Part shown: piece by piece, positions 53,741-64,000 of the stretch | Layout: the number at the start of each line of letters is the position of its first letter | Numbering within the stretch: position 1 is the first letter of the stretch | Assembly: GCA_964035545.1 (NCBI GenBank) | Contig: OZ037765.1 | Coordinates: 32,859,004-32,923,003, forward strand | Reading direction: 5' to 3' | Length of the DNA: 64,000 bases | Source of the DNA: Bugula neritina | Taxonomy: Eukaryota > Bryozoa > Gymnolaemata > Cheilostomatida > Bugulidae | Position numbers and translations under genes: made by a program | Notes under the pieces: model-generated | What the model was told of the DNA's origin: nothing | What the model saw: only the letters and a program-made list of their open reading frames with translations | Database searches by the model: none

Positions 53741-54719
53741 ATAGGACATTATTCTTTATGTAAAGATTGTCAAGTTTTGTTATAATTAAGAACAGTTTTA
53801 GTTTCAATAAATCAGTTCAACATTATGGACATCATTGCACAAACATTTTAATCTTTACTATCTACAAAGGTATCTGATGGACTACTTAAAAATACAAAAC
53901 TATGCTCCAGATACACAATGCACTGACCAGCAAAGTTAAAATGAGTTGGAGATGTAAAACATAATATCTTGTTCAAGGCTTTTCCCTGCTGTTGGAACCT
54001 TCTACTTCAGAACACTGAATTGAACAAACATATGTAGATATATGAAACTTTGCAAAAAATAATAATGTGAAATTAGTTGCTAAGTATCACATTGCTAATA
54101 AATACAGCATTGTGTAATGTTTTATTTAATTTTTTTTTGAGCCATTGGATCTATAGGCCCGCATAGTATTTACTATATTATAACTAATAAATTGCAGACA
54201 CATTATGTCAGACCAGTTTCCATTTAAATAGAATAGTGTAGGCTATCAAATTTGTAGAAGTAAAAAACCGCATTCATATTTAGTAAAATACTTGCCTTTT
54301 TTTTCATGATGCCTCTACTGCTAAAAAGAGAAGTTTTTATCAATACAGCTCCATCAATCTGTATCCTGATGAAGCTAGTAGTTTAGGAACATTTGTGGGG
54401 GGGGGGGGAGTGTAGGCTGAGCTGCAGTATAGGAAAAACCCCAACATATGTAATCTATTCAGCACATTATATGTATATTTATTCAAAAAAGGATTTAGAA
54501 AATGCTTTATGAAGAGATGAACAAAGTAAAAATTAATGCTGGTGAAAGTAATATTATTACACCCATTAGAATTACTAGCAGCTATAGCATTAACATTATG
54601 TATTTTCATAAAAATGTGTCTAATTTATGCTACAAAGTTATTACTGCCAAAGGTTACAAAATTTACCAGTCACATTCATGCAGCTGGCGGAGAATAACTA
54701 ACTTTCACTTGCAATAAAT
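53741..54719. other. AT-rich DNA, no gene seen
   Basis: A run of eleven or more G lies near 54396-54408; otherwise nothing is supported. Confidence 0.4.
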
Positions 54720-55390
54720 ATTATATAATATATTGATAATTATTGGAATCATAATTATATTTATTGTTATGATCATTATGATTATAATTATTTAATATTA
54801 TCTTTATGTTTGTATTTAAAGTTGTTCCTTAAATTAAAAGTTGTTTAAGTTTTATAAATTTATTATAATTATATTTCTGTATAAGTATTAGTATAATTAA
54901 ATTATTATAATTTATATTTTATTATTTATATTTATTTCACTTTTTATTTCAAGACCAGCAGTTCAAATTGAAATTAATACTTGTGTCGTTTGCTTTATAT
55001 TATAACTTACAAGTATAACTATTAACATAATAATATTACATTTGCTATTAGTATTACTATGAATATAAATATTTATATTAATATAGCTATCGGTATAACT
55101 TATAGTTATAGTTATACTTATAGTTATAACTAATATAACTATAAGTATAAGTATTAGTTTCGAAACTGATCCTGCTCCGTAACATTAACATACTGATACT
55201 GTCATATGATTATCATTATGACTAATAATAGTATTAATAAATATAACCATTGAATATTATTAATAATAGTTCACCAATAGGCGATAGTCATAGACTTAGA
55301 GTGAGAGTCAATGTCATAGAAATAGAGTTAGACTAGTGACACTCATACTGATACTGATACTCATACTGTGATTCACTTTCAGTTACAAAT
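54720..55390. repeat. Imperfect trinucleotide-like low-complexity block
   Basis: AT-rich drifting motifs (AATTATAATTAT, ATAGTTATAGTTATACTTAT, ACTCATACTGATACTGATAC) are like those in the other low-complexity zones. Confidence 0.6.
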
Positions 55391-58300
55391 TTCAAAACTT
55401 GGTTTTACGTAGACAACTACTAACCTATAATTCATCACAAAACGGTTGAAAATCATCATTTACTGCATATTTAAGAGTAATTTTCTGGTAGTGTGGTCGA
55501 CATGATAATTGAAATTAAAATAGGGAAAATAATTATTTTGTGATTTACAGCAAGTTACAAACTAGCGAAATGAAATAGTCCATTTGAAAACAGTTAAATT
55601 AGTTACCTTTCTTGATGTTGCGTAGCTAACGTTAGTTATTAGTAGCCGCCCGAAGAGTAACATTCATGTGATTTGAGCTACGAATAACGAGAATCTGCGA
55701 CAAACCCGCTTCTTAATAACTTTACGCGATATAAACTCACGCTACAATTGGGCTATTTTGCCATCCCCACGTCACGGAGGGCACGCTCGCGGGCAAGTCT
55801 GGGCAAGTCTAAGACACCTAATATGACCACTTTTACTTACATTTTTGTAGTGTTTTCGTATAAGAAATTGGGTAAAATGCTGATAAAACAGTTGAAAAGC
55901 ATGCAAACTTTTGCTCAAATGTAATAAATAACCTGGAAGCTTACCGCCTTTAACAGTAAGATTGGCTGTAGAGTAGAATGTTTAGCTGTTTGTACTAAAG
56001 CTAACAAGTAACTGCATGGCATTAAAAAGAGTTGTAGATAAAAAGTGACAGAATAACAACTGGCTTGTATATTGGTAGTGCAAAAAGCTGTATATAACAG
56101 TTTAAACAAATACCCATTAGAATAAGTGGTAACCCAGTACATAAAATGTGGTATGTCATAATACATCTTTGTGGTGTATTGACTAGGCTAGATCAACACA
56201 TAGCACTATGTAATTGCTTTAGTATTTACAATTAGTTTGTGGTCTGGTGGGACTTGTTGATAGCCATTGTCTTTATTAACATAACAGTTTCATAAAATTA
56301 GCAGTTTTCCTTATTCACCTAGTTAATTTTTAAGATTTATGTACAATATTTACATATTTGGATATAAAAAATATCTTCAACCAGTGAATATCAAAATAAT
56401 GATTAAAGACATATTTTATGTCATATTTTTGTGGCAATCTAAATAATAAGCTGGTCTAAATTGTACTTGTGCAAACAGAACCAGCTCATGAATATATGTT
56501 GTCTTTTTTTAACTTGACAGTTAATCTAATATGGATGTGTATTTTATACTTGCTTTTGTGTTTAAGGTGATAAAATTGCACTGGTAAGGTAAATAAACAT
56601 TGCTTGTTTGGCATGCTTTTGCGTGGCATTGCATATTATGCTAAACTAATGGCCAGTTTTGCAGTAGCTTCACCATAACCTTCAAAAGAATGCAAATATC
56701 ATCTAATTATTGTAAGCTTTTTAAATTAATTTGTCTAGCTATAAACACATGTAAAACTATTAGGCTATTCCAGTTTCACGATATACATAGCTCTATAATT
56801 CTGAAAAACTGCTAGGTAGAGTGGAAATTAAACATGATCTATTCATTGCTAAAGTATTACAGCTATGAATAATATATATGTGATTACCTGAGTGATATCA
56901 CAATCTCCACTTGCTAAGTTAGTTTAAATACAGGAAAAAAAATTAATCTGGCGAAAGATTATATATGAGAAGCTGTTTTTGTAATAATTTCCTGCTCTAG
57001 GGTGATTCAAAAGAATTGTTTTAAAGCAAAACTTTTGCATACATGAGTTGAATAAAATCATTGAAAGTTTTATGAAGGTCTATTTGTGTATAGGTAGCCC
57101 TATGTCACAACTCAAGTTTTTAGATTTTATGCAATTTGTGGTGCAAAGTTGCAAATAAAAACCTTATTTTAATAATACTTAGACATATGCAAGCAATAAA
57201 GATAATGAAAAAAATGCTATAGTTGCTAATTAGCTAATATTACTTGCATATGATGCAAATATTTGTATGCATGCATGTTTAGTTTGTTAGCATTGGTTAG
57301 ATATAATTGAATATATAGATTTGATGTGGAGATTGAAGAAAATCAATATGTTGTGTTCTATATACAACAACAGTTTTTACATTGGTTTGTTAATTACTTC
57401 ATAAATCATTTATTACTTCATGCAATATTTGTTCCTGCAACTTTGCAGAGTGGCAAAATGCATTTCAAAGACATATATTAAGTGATTCTAATTATACTAG
57501 AATTTTCAAACTAAGAATTTTTGTGGAGTTTTCTTCTTCCTAAGACATATGTGGCAATTGAACACATAATAAGTTGTGGGCTACAACTCCTTTATACAAC
57601 CTTGCAAGAAATTATGCAGCTATCTAAATAGAAAAGGAATTATTGAATTTATTTATTCAACATTATTAGTATTTTATAAATATTTGTTGCATTTAATTAA
57701 TGAGCATAAAATTTGTTTTACAAATACTGTAATTAACAGCATGGTAAAAATATATTATATATACTGGTATATATTTTGTATTGTATTAGATTTAGGCTAC
57801 ATTGCAAGACATTTATAATTAAAATGAGTTAATGGCTAAGTTTAAATATCCTCGACTTATAGATTAAATTTTTATGTGCTATAAAAATTTAACTCGTTTG
57901 TTACGACATTTCTCCCTGCATAAAAGCAAAACTTACTGCAAGAAATCCTTAGCTAGAAAGATAAATAATAATTTACTTCAATTACATCAAAAGCTAATAT
58001 CAGCCAGCATTCTATAAATAATGGTAAATTACCTAGTGTAATTTTTCTTAAACTAGCTAAGCTTGCTTGGTACTTTAATAAGTTTATTGGCATAGTGTAT
58101 TATTTTATACTTATATATTTTTAAGACTTTAAGGAAAATGATGTTTTAGCTGCGTTATTCCTAATGCAAGCCTTATAAATTTACAATATATACTAAAATA
58201 TTATATTTGTAATTAGAAAGAAAACAAATTACTTTCATAAACTTATAATTATTGCATTCTGTTATTTTTAATGCTAGAATAACAAATTGAACACGGCATA

Positions 58301-58877
58301 TGCTTCCCTAACCAGATGCTTTTAAACGGATTAAAAATAATTTGTCAATTTCTAATTATGAGGAACAAACTCCTCGATAGTTTCTACATTTGCGCATGAT
58401 TTTATCAAGATAGGCTTGCTTTTGTGTCAACCTGTAGCCAGTGCAACTATACTTTATGTAACGAGTAAAACAGACTCATTTCAAAGTACACAGTCTAAAG
58501 GGTAGGAATTACTACAAAGAAAAGTGCCGGTTAAAAGTTAATTATAATTGGAAATAAGGTGAAATATCAGTCAGAAATTAAAAAGTGTCAACTAAAAAGG
58601 TGTATTGTTATTTCTTTTTGGCTTAATGAAAATGTTTTTTGTGGAAGAAGTACGAGAAACGTCTAGGAGGGGTTCATATCCACCACTGGCGACTACCTGT
58701 TTATTGATGAAGAACCATCCAATGATAGTACAGTATTATGGTCTTTTGCCTTATAATTGGCTTTGATTTTTTTATGTCTAATTACAAGATACTAAACAGA
58801 TGCAAAGTATGTTGTGCATAGGCAGTTTTTTTATGTCTCTAAACAACATTCTAGGAAAATATATACTGCGGTCATCC
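55391..58877. other. AT-rich DNA, no gene seen
   Basis: No recognised exon, RNA gene or element is visible. A short GC-richer patch lies near 55760-55810. Confidence 0.4.
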
Positions 58878-59290
58878 TAGACCTGTGACAGTGTGGCACC
58901 TACATTGTGGTCGCTGGCATCAGTGTCCAGGAGATACTCCATGGCATGGTCGAGATACGCCAAAACAGGTGCGCTTATCAAGCAACTTTTGAGGTGGTCA
59001 AATGCTTGCTGTTTAGCCTCGGTTCATTACCATTTGCGGAGGTGCCCTCAACTACCACATCCTGAGCAGATGGTAGTCCGTTCCAAAGGCGGTTCCAATC
59101 CTGACCTCTGGAGTAGTTTAGCGGGCCCTACCATCTGAGACTGTCACCACTTAAGAGATAGTAGGGGAACTGGCATTGGCGGTAGCTACGTGAGCAGCCA
59201 GGGGATGTTGTGGGATAGGGGATGTTTGGCTTATATAGGAGAAATTGGGGGCTATACTTTCCACAGCGACTGCAATAACAAATCAAAGTA
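58878..59290 (-). pseudogene. pol: Ty3/Gypsy gag-pol fragment with internal deletions
   Basis: The minus strand of 58878-59010 encodes SAPVLAYLDHAMEYLLDTDA and SDHNVGATLSQV, the RNase H start of the same Ty3 group. The adjacent 59110-59290 encodes a zinc-knuckle-like CYCSRCGKYSPQF, as at the end of gag. The protease and reverse transcriptase between them are missing. Confidence 0.7.
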
Positions 59291-59699
59291 AATAAATAAA
59301 TATCTATGCTATATAATATTCTTTGTTCTATCCATTTGGAGATGTTTATTTTTAAGCTTTTCAATTGGCAATATGAACATTTCTCAAATGTGTGATTTTT
59401 AGATGAAATTTTTAAGCAGTCACCCTATCCAATAAATGATGTCTTTCAACGGTGTTTAGGAAGTTTTGTCTAAGAGCTTCTGTTTTGATATAACTCATTA
59501 TAATAAGTCAAAGATTTGCTAAAGAAGTAAGCATCTAGATGGAAACATGCTCAAACTGCAATAATAAGTATACATTTTTATGGTTATGGTGACATAATCT
59601 CAATAGAAAAAAATTCTCTCTCAAAACAACTCAGATGTGCTCAGTTTAATGCTATACTGGTTATCAGTTTTACCTGAGTGATTATTTTCTGTATTAAAG

Positions 59700-59814
59700 A
59701 GAGCAGCATAGTCTGTGGGCAACAGCTAACCAGTTGTTAGAAGGTGTAGAAGTTTCAGGTTCTCCTGTTGACTTATCTCTGAATGAAGCATTGATTGACT
59801 TTGAAGAGCAAAAG
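59700..59814 (+). CDS. Gene 2 exon D
   Basis: This 115-bp exon (acceptor ctgtattaaag, donor gtaatt) enters in phase 2 and leaves in phase 0. It encodes EQHSLWATANQLLEGVEV, then SPVDLSLNEALIDFEEQK, helical and acidic. Confidence 0.6.
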
Positions 59815-62800
59815 GTAATTTTTTGTCAAAACATCTCAAAGATTTATCGAGTGAATGAATGCTTTAAACTTTAAAAAGCCATGATTTGTTGATGTGAATT
59901 GAGTATTTAAGGTTTGATATCAAAAAAATATCTAGTAGGTATAATGCAAACACTTGTGCTTTTGTTAGCAAGTAGAAAAGATATTCATGTGCGAATTGTT
60001 AATTTGTAATTTTAGACTGAAACACAGATTGCTGAAACTAAGGAAAAAGGTAATTTTACTAATATAATACAAAAGCTGTAATATATTCTCAAAAACTTAA
60101 TGGTTAAAGCCCCTGATTGCAATGCAAGCATAAATAGTTAAGTAATGCATGCACTTGCAAATAACCAAATAATATGTATAAATGATAATTGTATCTCTTA
60201 CAATTGTATATTGTATACAAATGTTTCTTCATCAGCTTCTTAATAGACAATATTACTAGAGCAAGGTATCTTCTGATGTCATACAACTACAGTTTGGATG
60301 CCTTCGAAGACACTGCCAGCTCACTAAGCTACACAGCAACTGCAATCAAATCAAAGTATATGTAACTTATAAAACTAAAAGTCCCAAAAAAGGACCTGCA
60401 TTGTGCTTTTCCTTTCGTCAGTTTTATTTAGTGTGTAATGTCACGTATCATGCTTTATTTGAGTATGATGACTCAGAAACAATCAACAGTTGATATTTCC
60501 TGTATGATAGTCTTTTTGGTCTTGGGTTTCTAAAATCTCAGACCAAGTCATTACAGGCAGGCTACTTGTTTGTAAGCGTTATTTTATTGACGATGCAGCG
60601 TTAGTTTCATTTAGTGAGTCAGCCTATCTTACAGTGACCAGTAAATTGCTTCGATAGTTCTGCAGTTAGTTAAGTGAGTCTGAGAATAAACTGAAGTTCT
60701 CTGTTAGCCAGTTTCGCAATAACTTTGTGATTAATTCCAATACATTCCTATTGAAGACACAGCAATAAATGCATCTTTGATCAGTGCTTCTAAATTTTTG
60801 TTGCATAATTTCTTCTGATGTGAACTTTCAAAAGAGATAGATTATAGACTTTTAGCTGCAAACATAGCAACTGTTATATTTCACAAAAAAATTTAGAAAA
60901 AACTTAGGGAGGGGGTGCTAAAATAAGCCCTTACAGAGCTGTAGATGCATACCTTAAGCTATATATAAGTTTGAATTTTTTTATCTGCCAAAATGGGGTG
61001 GCAATTAAAATGTGAAAACAGGATAGCATTGAAGCTCTGTTGATAAAATACCAACTACAGTGCTGGGTGGGTCATATCTTTAGGTTGGATTGGAACAAAA
61101 TGGCGCTGCTTGGTAAATTGTGTGACGCCTAACCAAGATTTGTTTACAGACCAACTTAAATGTTCTCTTTTGATTTAATTAGGTGTAACCTCGTATGTCT
61201 ATTTTCTCTCCTAGATCCCTTTGGCTACGAAGTGTTGCTAATTACAAATATTAGATAAAATATTACATAATTTTAAAGACAGTTATATAGATTAAAATAA
61301 TCATCACTGCGCAATTAAAAATATTCACTATAGCTGCCTGTTTAAAGCGCTGGTCATGTGTACAGAGTTGCATGACTATTATGAGTTTATCAAAGACTGG
61401 TAGGATATACTTTGTAATAATTACTTCAAATACCTATTCCAGCAGGCCATAAATTCTTTCAATGAATTTTAAAAATAATTGATAACTACTACTGCAACTA
61501 AATGGGTTTGACAAGTATTTAGATGTTGGTTATACATGGAGTAGAAGACATTGCGTTTCATCAACTATAATTATTTAACCTGCATTAACTGGCTGCAAGA
61601 AAGTTGTGCTGAAAAGAAATGATATATCCACAAATTTAGCTGCAGTATTTGTACATGCATGTCAATAATATTGTGTCTCTGTTGTTACAGAAATGATCAG
61701 AATCTGGTTCAGACATTCTGGACAGGATCCTGTAGACTTGGAAGATGTACGCCAAGCTACAACCAAATCATACACCTTGAGTAAAGTGAAGACTCAAGTT
61801 GGGAGTTATCAACTCACTCACCTCACGTTAGAGGAGATAATTCCTAAGAATATAGGAGAGATTGCTTCTCATGCTGTCTGTTTGGTACTCCGTAAGATAA
61901 CTGACAAGCAGAGTCTGAATAAGTGAGTATTTATAGTTGAGTATAACTGAGTCAGACAACTCACACATATTGTATGATTTCAATATGAATATGTTGATGA
62001 CTTTTAGAAAGTTGTACATGGTACGCTATATTAGGAGTTGAATACACAGCAGCGATGTGATGTATATTATTATGTTAATTTATATTCTTCTCCGATTGTA
62101 TGTTCTTATATTGTATCTTTATCTTACAGTCTCAGTCAGCTGACTCAGTTAGAGATACTAGACATAAAAGACAATACTCTCAACACAGTACCAGATGTTG
62201 TGTCATCACTCACATCACTTAAACAGTTAAATATGAGTGGATGTGGCATATCCAGTCTACCCGAGAGGTTTGTGTGTCACATGTTTATTACTACTTCACA
62301 ACATCATTATTACTACTCTGTAACCTATATTTATACACAACCTATATAGTATATAAAATAATATCCAGACTATAGGGTGTGGCTATAATCTCTGTACTCA
62401 GCTTGAGTTCCCTGTTTTATACAATTAAACAGTAAGGGTAGAGTATAATTATTTGGAGAGCCCTCCTCTCAAATGACCATGAATAAAACCTTTAGGACTC
62501 GTGAAAATTTCATAAGTAATTTGAGTATTTTTAATGTTGTGACATGCACAAAAAGCCAATGTGTTTTTAAGTGTCATATTAGGTGCTAAAGCCAGCTTTA
62601 CCCAGGATATATCTTTGACAAATAATCAATATAGTATTTACAAAATACAAGTCGTGATAACATGTATATCTCTGTGCTGTATAAAATACATATGTTATGT
62701 GTAATTTTATTCTCTTGTCATAGCATAAATTTATATTACAGTCTCTGTCAGCTGACTCAGTTAAAGATACTAGACATAGGAGGGAATCCTCTCAACACAG

Positions 62801-63795
62801 TACCAGATGTTGTGTCATCACTCACATCACTTAAACAGTTGAATATGAGTCACTGTAGAATATCCAGTCTACCTGAGAGGTTTGTGCTTCACACGCCTGT
62901 TACTACTTCACAACCTCATTATTACCTTGATCCCTTTAAAGTATATCTGTACACAATTTATATTATGCAAAATAATATAAAGGATATAAATGTGTAGGTG
63001 AATTTTGTACCCAGCTTAAAGTTTTGGTAAAACACAATGAGATGGGAAGGGTGGAGTGCATTATGATTTGAAAACCACCCTCTCTCATGAAAAGGTGGAT
63101 TATAATTTTGTTCTACTTCTATATTAAAATATCCCAGCTATAACGTAAAATTATATTGCTACTTAGCATTTTGCTAAAGTTTTCATGTGGAAAGAATACT
63201 AGATATAGGTTGTTACTAAAGAAAACAGTGGTCTAGGGGCTTGAACCCGACAAAGGCCATTAGTGATGTTAGGAAGACTACCCAGTACCCAGTCACAATT
63301 GCTCCTGTGCCCCATCTGAATAAGTCCTTAGCCCAGTTTAACGAAAAATCATTTCATCGGGGATTTTCTCACAGGGATGGTGATTATAAATTTTCGTCAG
63401 TTTTATTTTTAAATAAAGCGAACAAACCACTTGTTATATAAAGTACTAATACCTATTAGTGACATAATTTGTTACTGATCACTTATACATCAAATCTCAT
63501 TTATCTTATTAGATGAAACAATTTAAGGTAAAATATTGTGAAGATTGCAAAAAAAATATTTTGTTTTGTCGAGAGAACTTTTCGAAGCTATAAACTGCTG
63601 CATGATATTTCATTATCTTTCTGTTGTAAATTTTTATATTATATTCTTATATTACAGTTTCTCCCAGCTGACTCAGTTAGAGACACTAGACATGGTAGGG
63701 AATCCTCTCAACACAGTACCAGATGTTGTGTCATCACTCACATCACTTAAACAGTTGAATATGAGTAACTTTGGTATATTGAGTGTACTTGAGAG
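59700..63795 (+). CDS. Gene 2, continued: linker exons D-F and LRR exons (3' end outside)
   Basis: Six exons join in phase: 59700-59814, 60016-60049, 61691-61922, 62130-62267, 62742-62879 and 63658-63795. Exon D accepts exon C (24045) in phase 2. The first three encode a helical region, and the last three are 138-bp LRR exons of the same kind as at 2168-3717. By analogy, a ROC-COR exon and perhaps a caspase should follow to the right of the window. If C and D are truly joined, the intron is about 35.7 kb; unseen exons could lie between. Confidence 0.6.
60016..60049 (+). CDS. Gene 2 exon E (34 bp micro-exon)
   Basis: A 34-bp exon (acceptor aattttag, donor gtaatt) encodes TETQIAETKEK, phase 0 in and 1 out. 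It is short, but it fits exactly between exons D and F. Confidence 0.5.
60050..61690. other. Intron of gene 2, no other feature supported
   Basis: AT-rich sequence between exons E and F. A short CACAGCAACTGCAATC stretch at about 60336 resembles part of the Ty3 fragment at 59262. Confidence 0.4.
61691..61922 (+). CDS. Gene 2 exon F, domain before the LRRs
   Basis: This 232-bp exon (acceptor ttgttacag, donor gtgagt) is phase 1 in and 2 out. It encodes about 77 residues, including IRIWFRHSGQDPVDLEDVRQ and LTLEEIIPKNIGEIASHAV. It resembles a small helical, perhaps death-like, fold, but no family mark is clear. It is the last exon before the LRR array. Confidence 0.7.
62130..62267 (+). CDS. Gene 2 LRR exon 1
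   Basis: 138 bp, phase 2 both ends, two 23-residue LRRs (LSQLTQLEILDIKDN..., LTSLKQLNMSGCGISSLP). Confidence 0.8.
62742..62879 (+). CDS. Gene 2 LRR exon 2
   Basis: 138 bp, phase 2 both ends, two LRRs (LCQLTQLKILDIGGN..., LTSLKQLNMSHCRISSLP). Confidence 0.8.
63658..63795 (+). CDS. Gene 2 LRR exon 3
   Basis: 138 bp, phase 2 both ends, two LRRs (FSQLTQLETLDMVGN..., LTSLKQLNMSNFGILSVL). The usual SSLPER end is changed to LSVLER. The intron before it (63028-63180) is homologous to the introns at 2450-2600 and 3160-3300. Confidence 0.8.
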
Positions 63796-63884
63796 GTTTG
63801 TGTGTCACATGTTCATTACTACTTCACAACATCATTATTACTACTCTCTAACTTATATTTATACACAACTTATAGTGGGGCCAT

Positions 63885-63955
63885 TTTACTTAATTTAGTA
63901 GACACTCAAAATCTCCAGTTTTTAGCTACTTTTCACAATTTGGCTGCTAATTTAT
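63885..63955. repeat. Dispersed repeat, second copy at about 47875-47945
   Basis: TTAATTTAGTAGACACT... through CAGTTTTTAGC and TTGGCTGCTAAT matches TTAATTTAGTACACACT..., CAGTTTTTAGC and TTAGCTGCTAAT at 47875-47945. The family is unknown. Confidence 0.6.
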
Positions 63956-64000
63956 ATAGGTTTTTACCCAAAACTAACAAAATGTTAACAAAGACAACTA

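Noticed and set aside
57576-57818. 80-codon plus-strand frame
   Set aside because: Composition is Ile/Tyr/Leu/Lys as expected from AT-rich DNA; no domain or splice context.
63231-63441. Possible tRNA-derived SINE or small gene within an LRR intron
   Set aside because: GGCTTGAACCC is B-box-like, but no matching A box or fold is seen; the frame there has no recognised domain.

Overview
The window is AT-rich nuclear DNA from an invertebrate animal. It has spliced genes with GT-AG introns, animal-type caspase and ROC-COR domains, Ty3/Gypsy LTR retrotransposons, small TIR elements and long satellite tracts. The species cannot be named from the sequence; a marine lophotrochozoan or similar animal would fit, but that is a guess.

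The main find is the 3' part of a plus-strand gene at about 2.2-10.9 kb. By splice phase and conserved motifs it encodes one polypeptide: leucine-rich repeats, a ROC GTPase, a COR domain, an acidic/basic linker, and a complete caspase domain (p20, a QETQ-repeat linker, p10) ending at a stop at 10862-10864. An LRR-ROC-COR-caspase chain would couple an LRR sensor and a GTPase switch directly to a death protease. Each LRR exon is 138 bp with phase 2 at both ends. Exon and intron have been duplicated in tandem, and a 1.6-kb 19-bp minisatellite lies between the LRR exons and the ROC exon.

A second, related gene occupies the right part. Exons at 22814-24045 encode a helical N-terminal region of unknown family. 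In matching splice phase they can join exons at 59700-61922 and then three more 138-bp LRR exons at 62130-63795. Its expected ROC-COR part lies beyond the window. The intron from 24046 to 59699 would be about 35.7 kb, swollen by retrotransposons and low-complexity DNA. Two candidate exons at 17421-17557 and 19470-19543 may be its 5' part. On the minus strand, 14317-16524 holds two exons of a Ras-like small GTPase whose P-loop exon was not found.

Mobile DNA: a Ty3/Gypsy 3' end (1 to about 1416); a Harbinger-like MITE (12171-12474); a TIR element (14794-15569); a decayed Ty3 copy with its 5' LTR (about 24090-27919, minus) and fragments at 28970-29460 and 58878-59290; and a young, apparently intact Ty3/Gypsy element of the same group (38274-45781, minus). 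The young element has 305-bp LTRs differing at one base, a tRNA-Leu-type primer site, gag and pol in overlapping frames, and a third ORF with C2H2-type zinc fingers. It sits in a GTA microsatellite inside a long zone of imperfect trinucleotide-like repeats. Between 47.5 and 53.8 kb, short exon-like pieces with in-frame stops suggest one or more decayed, unrecognised genes. The remaining stretches are AT-rich and show no coding signal I can support.
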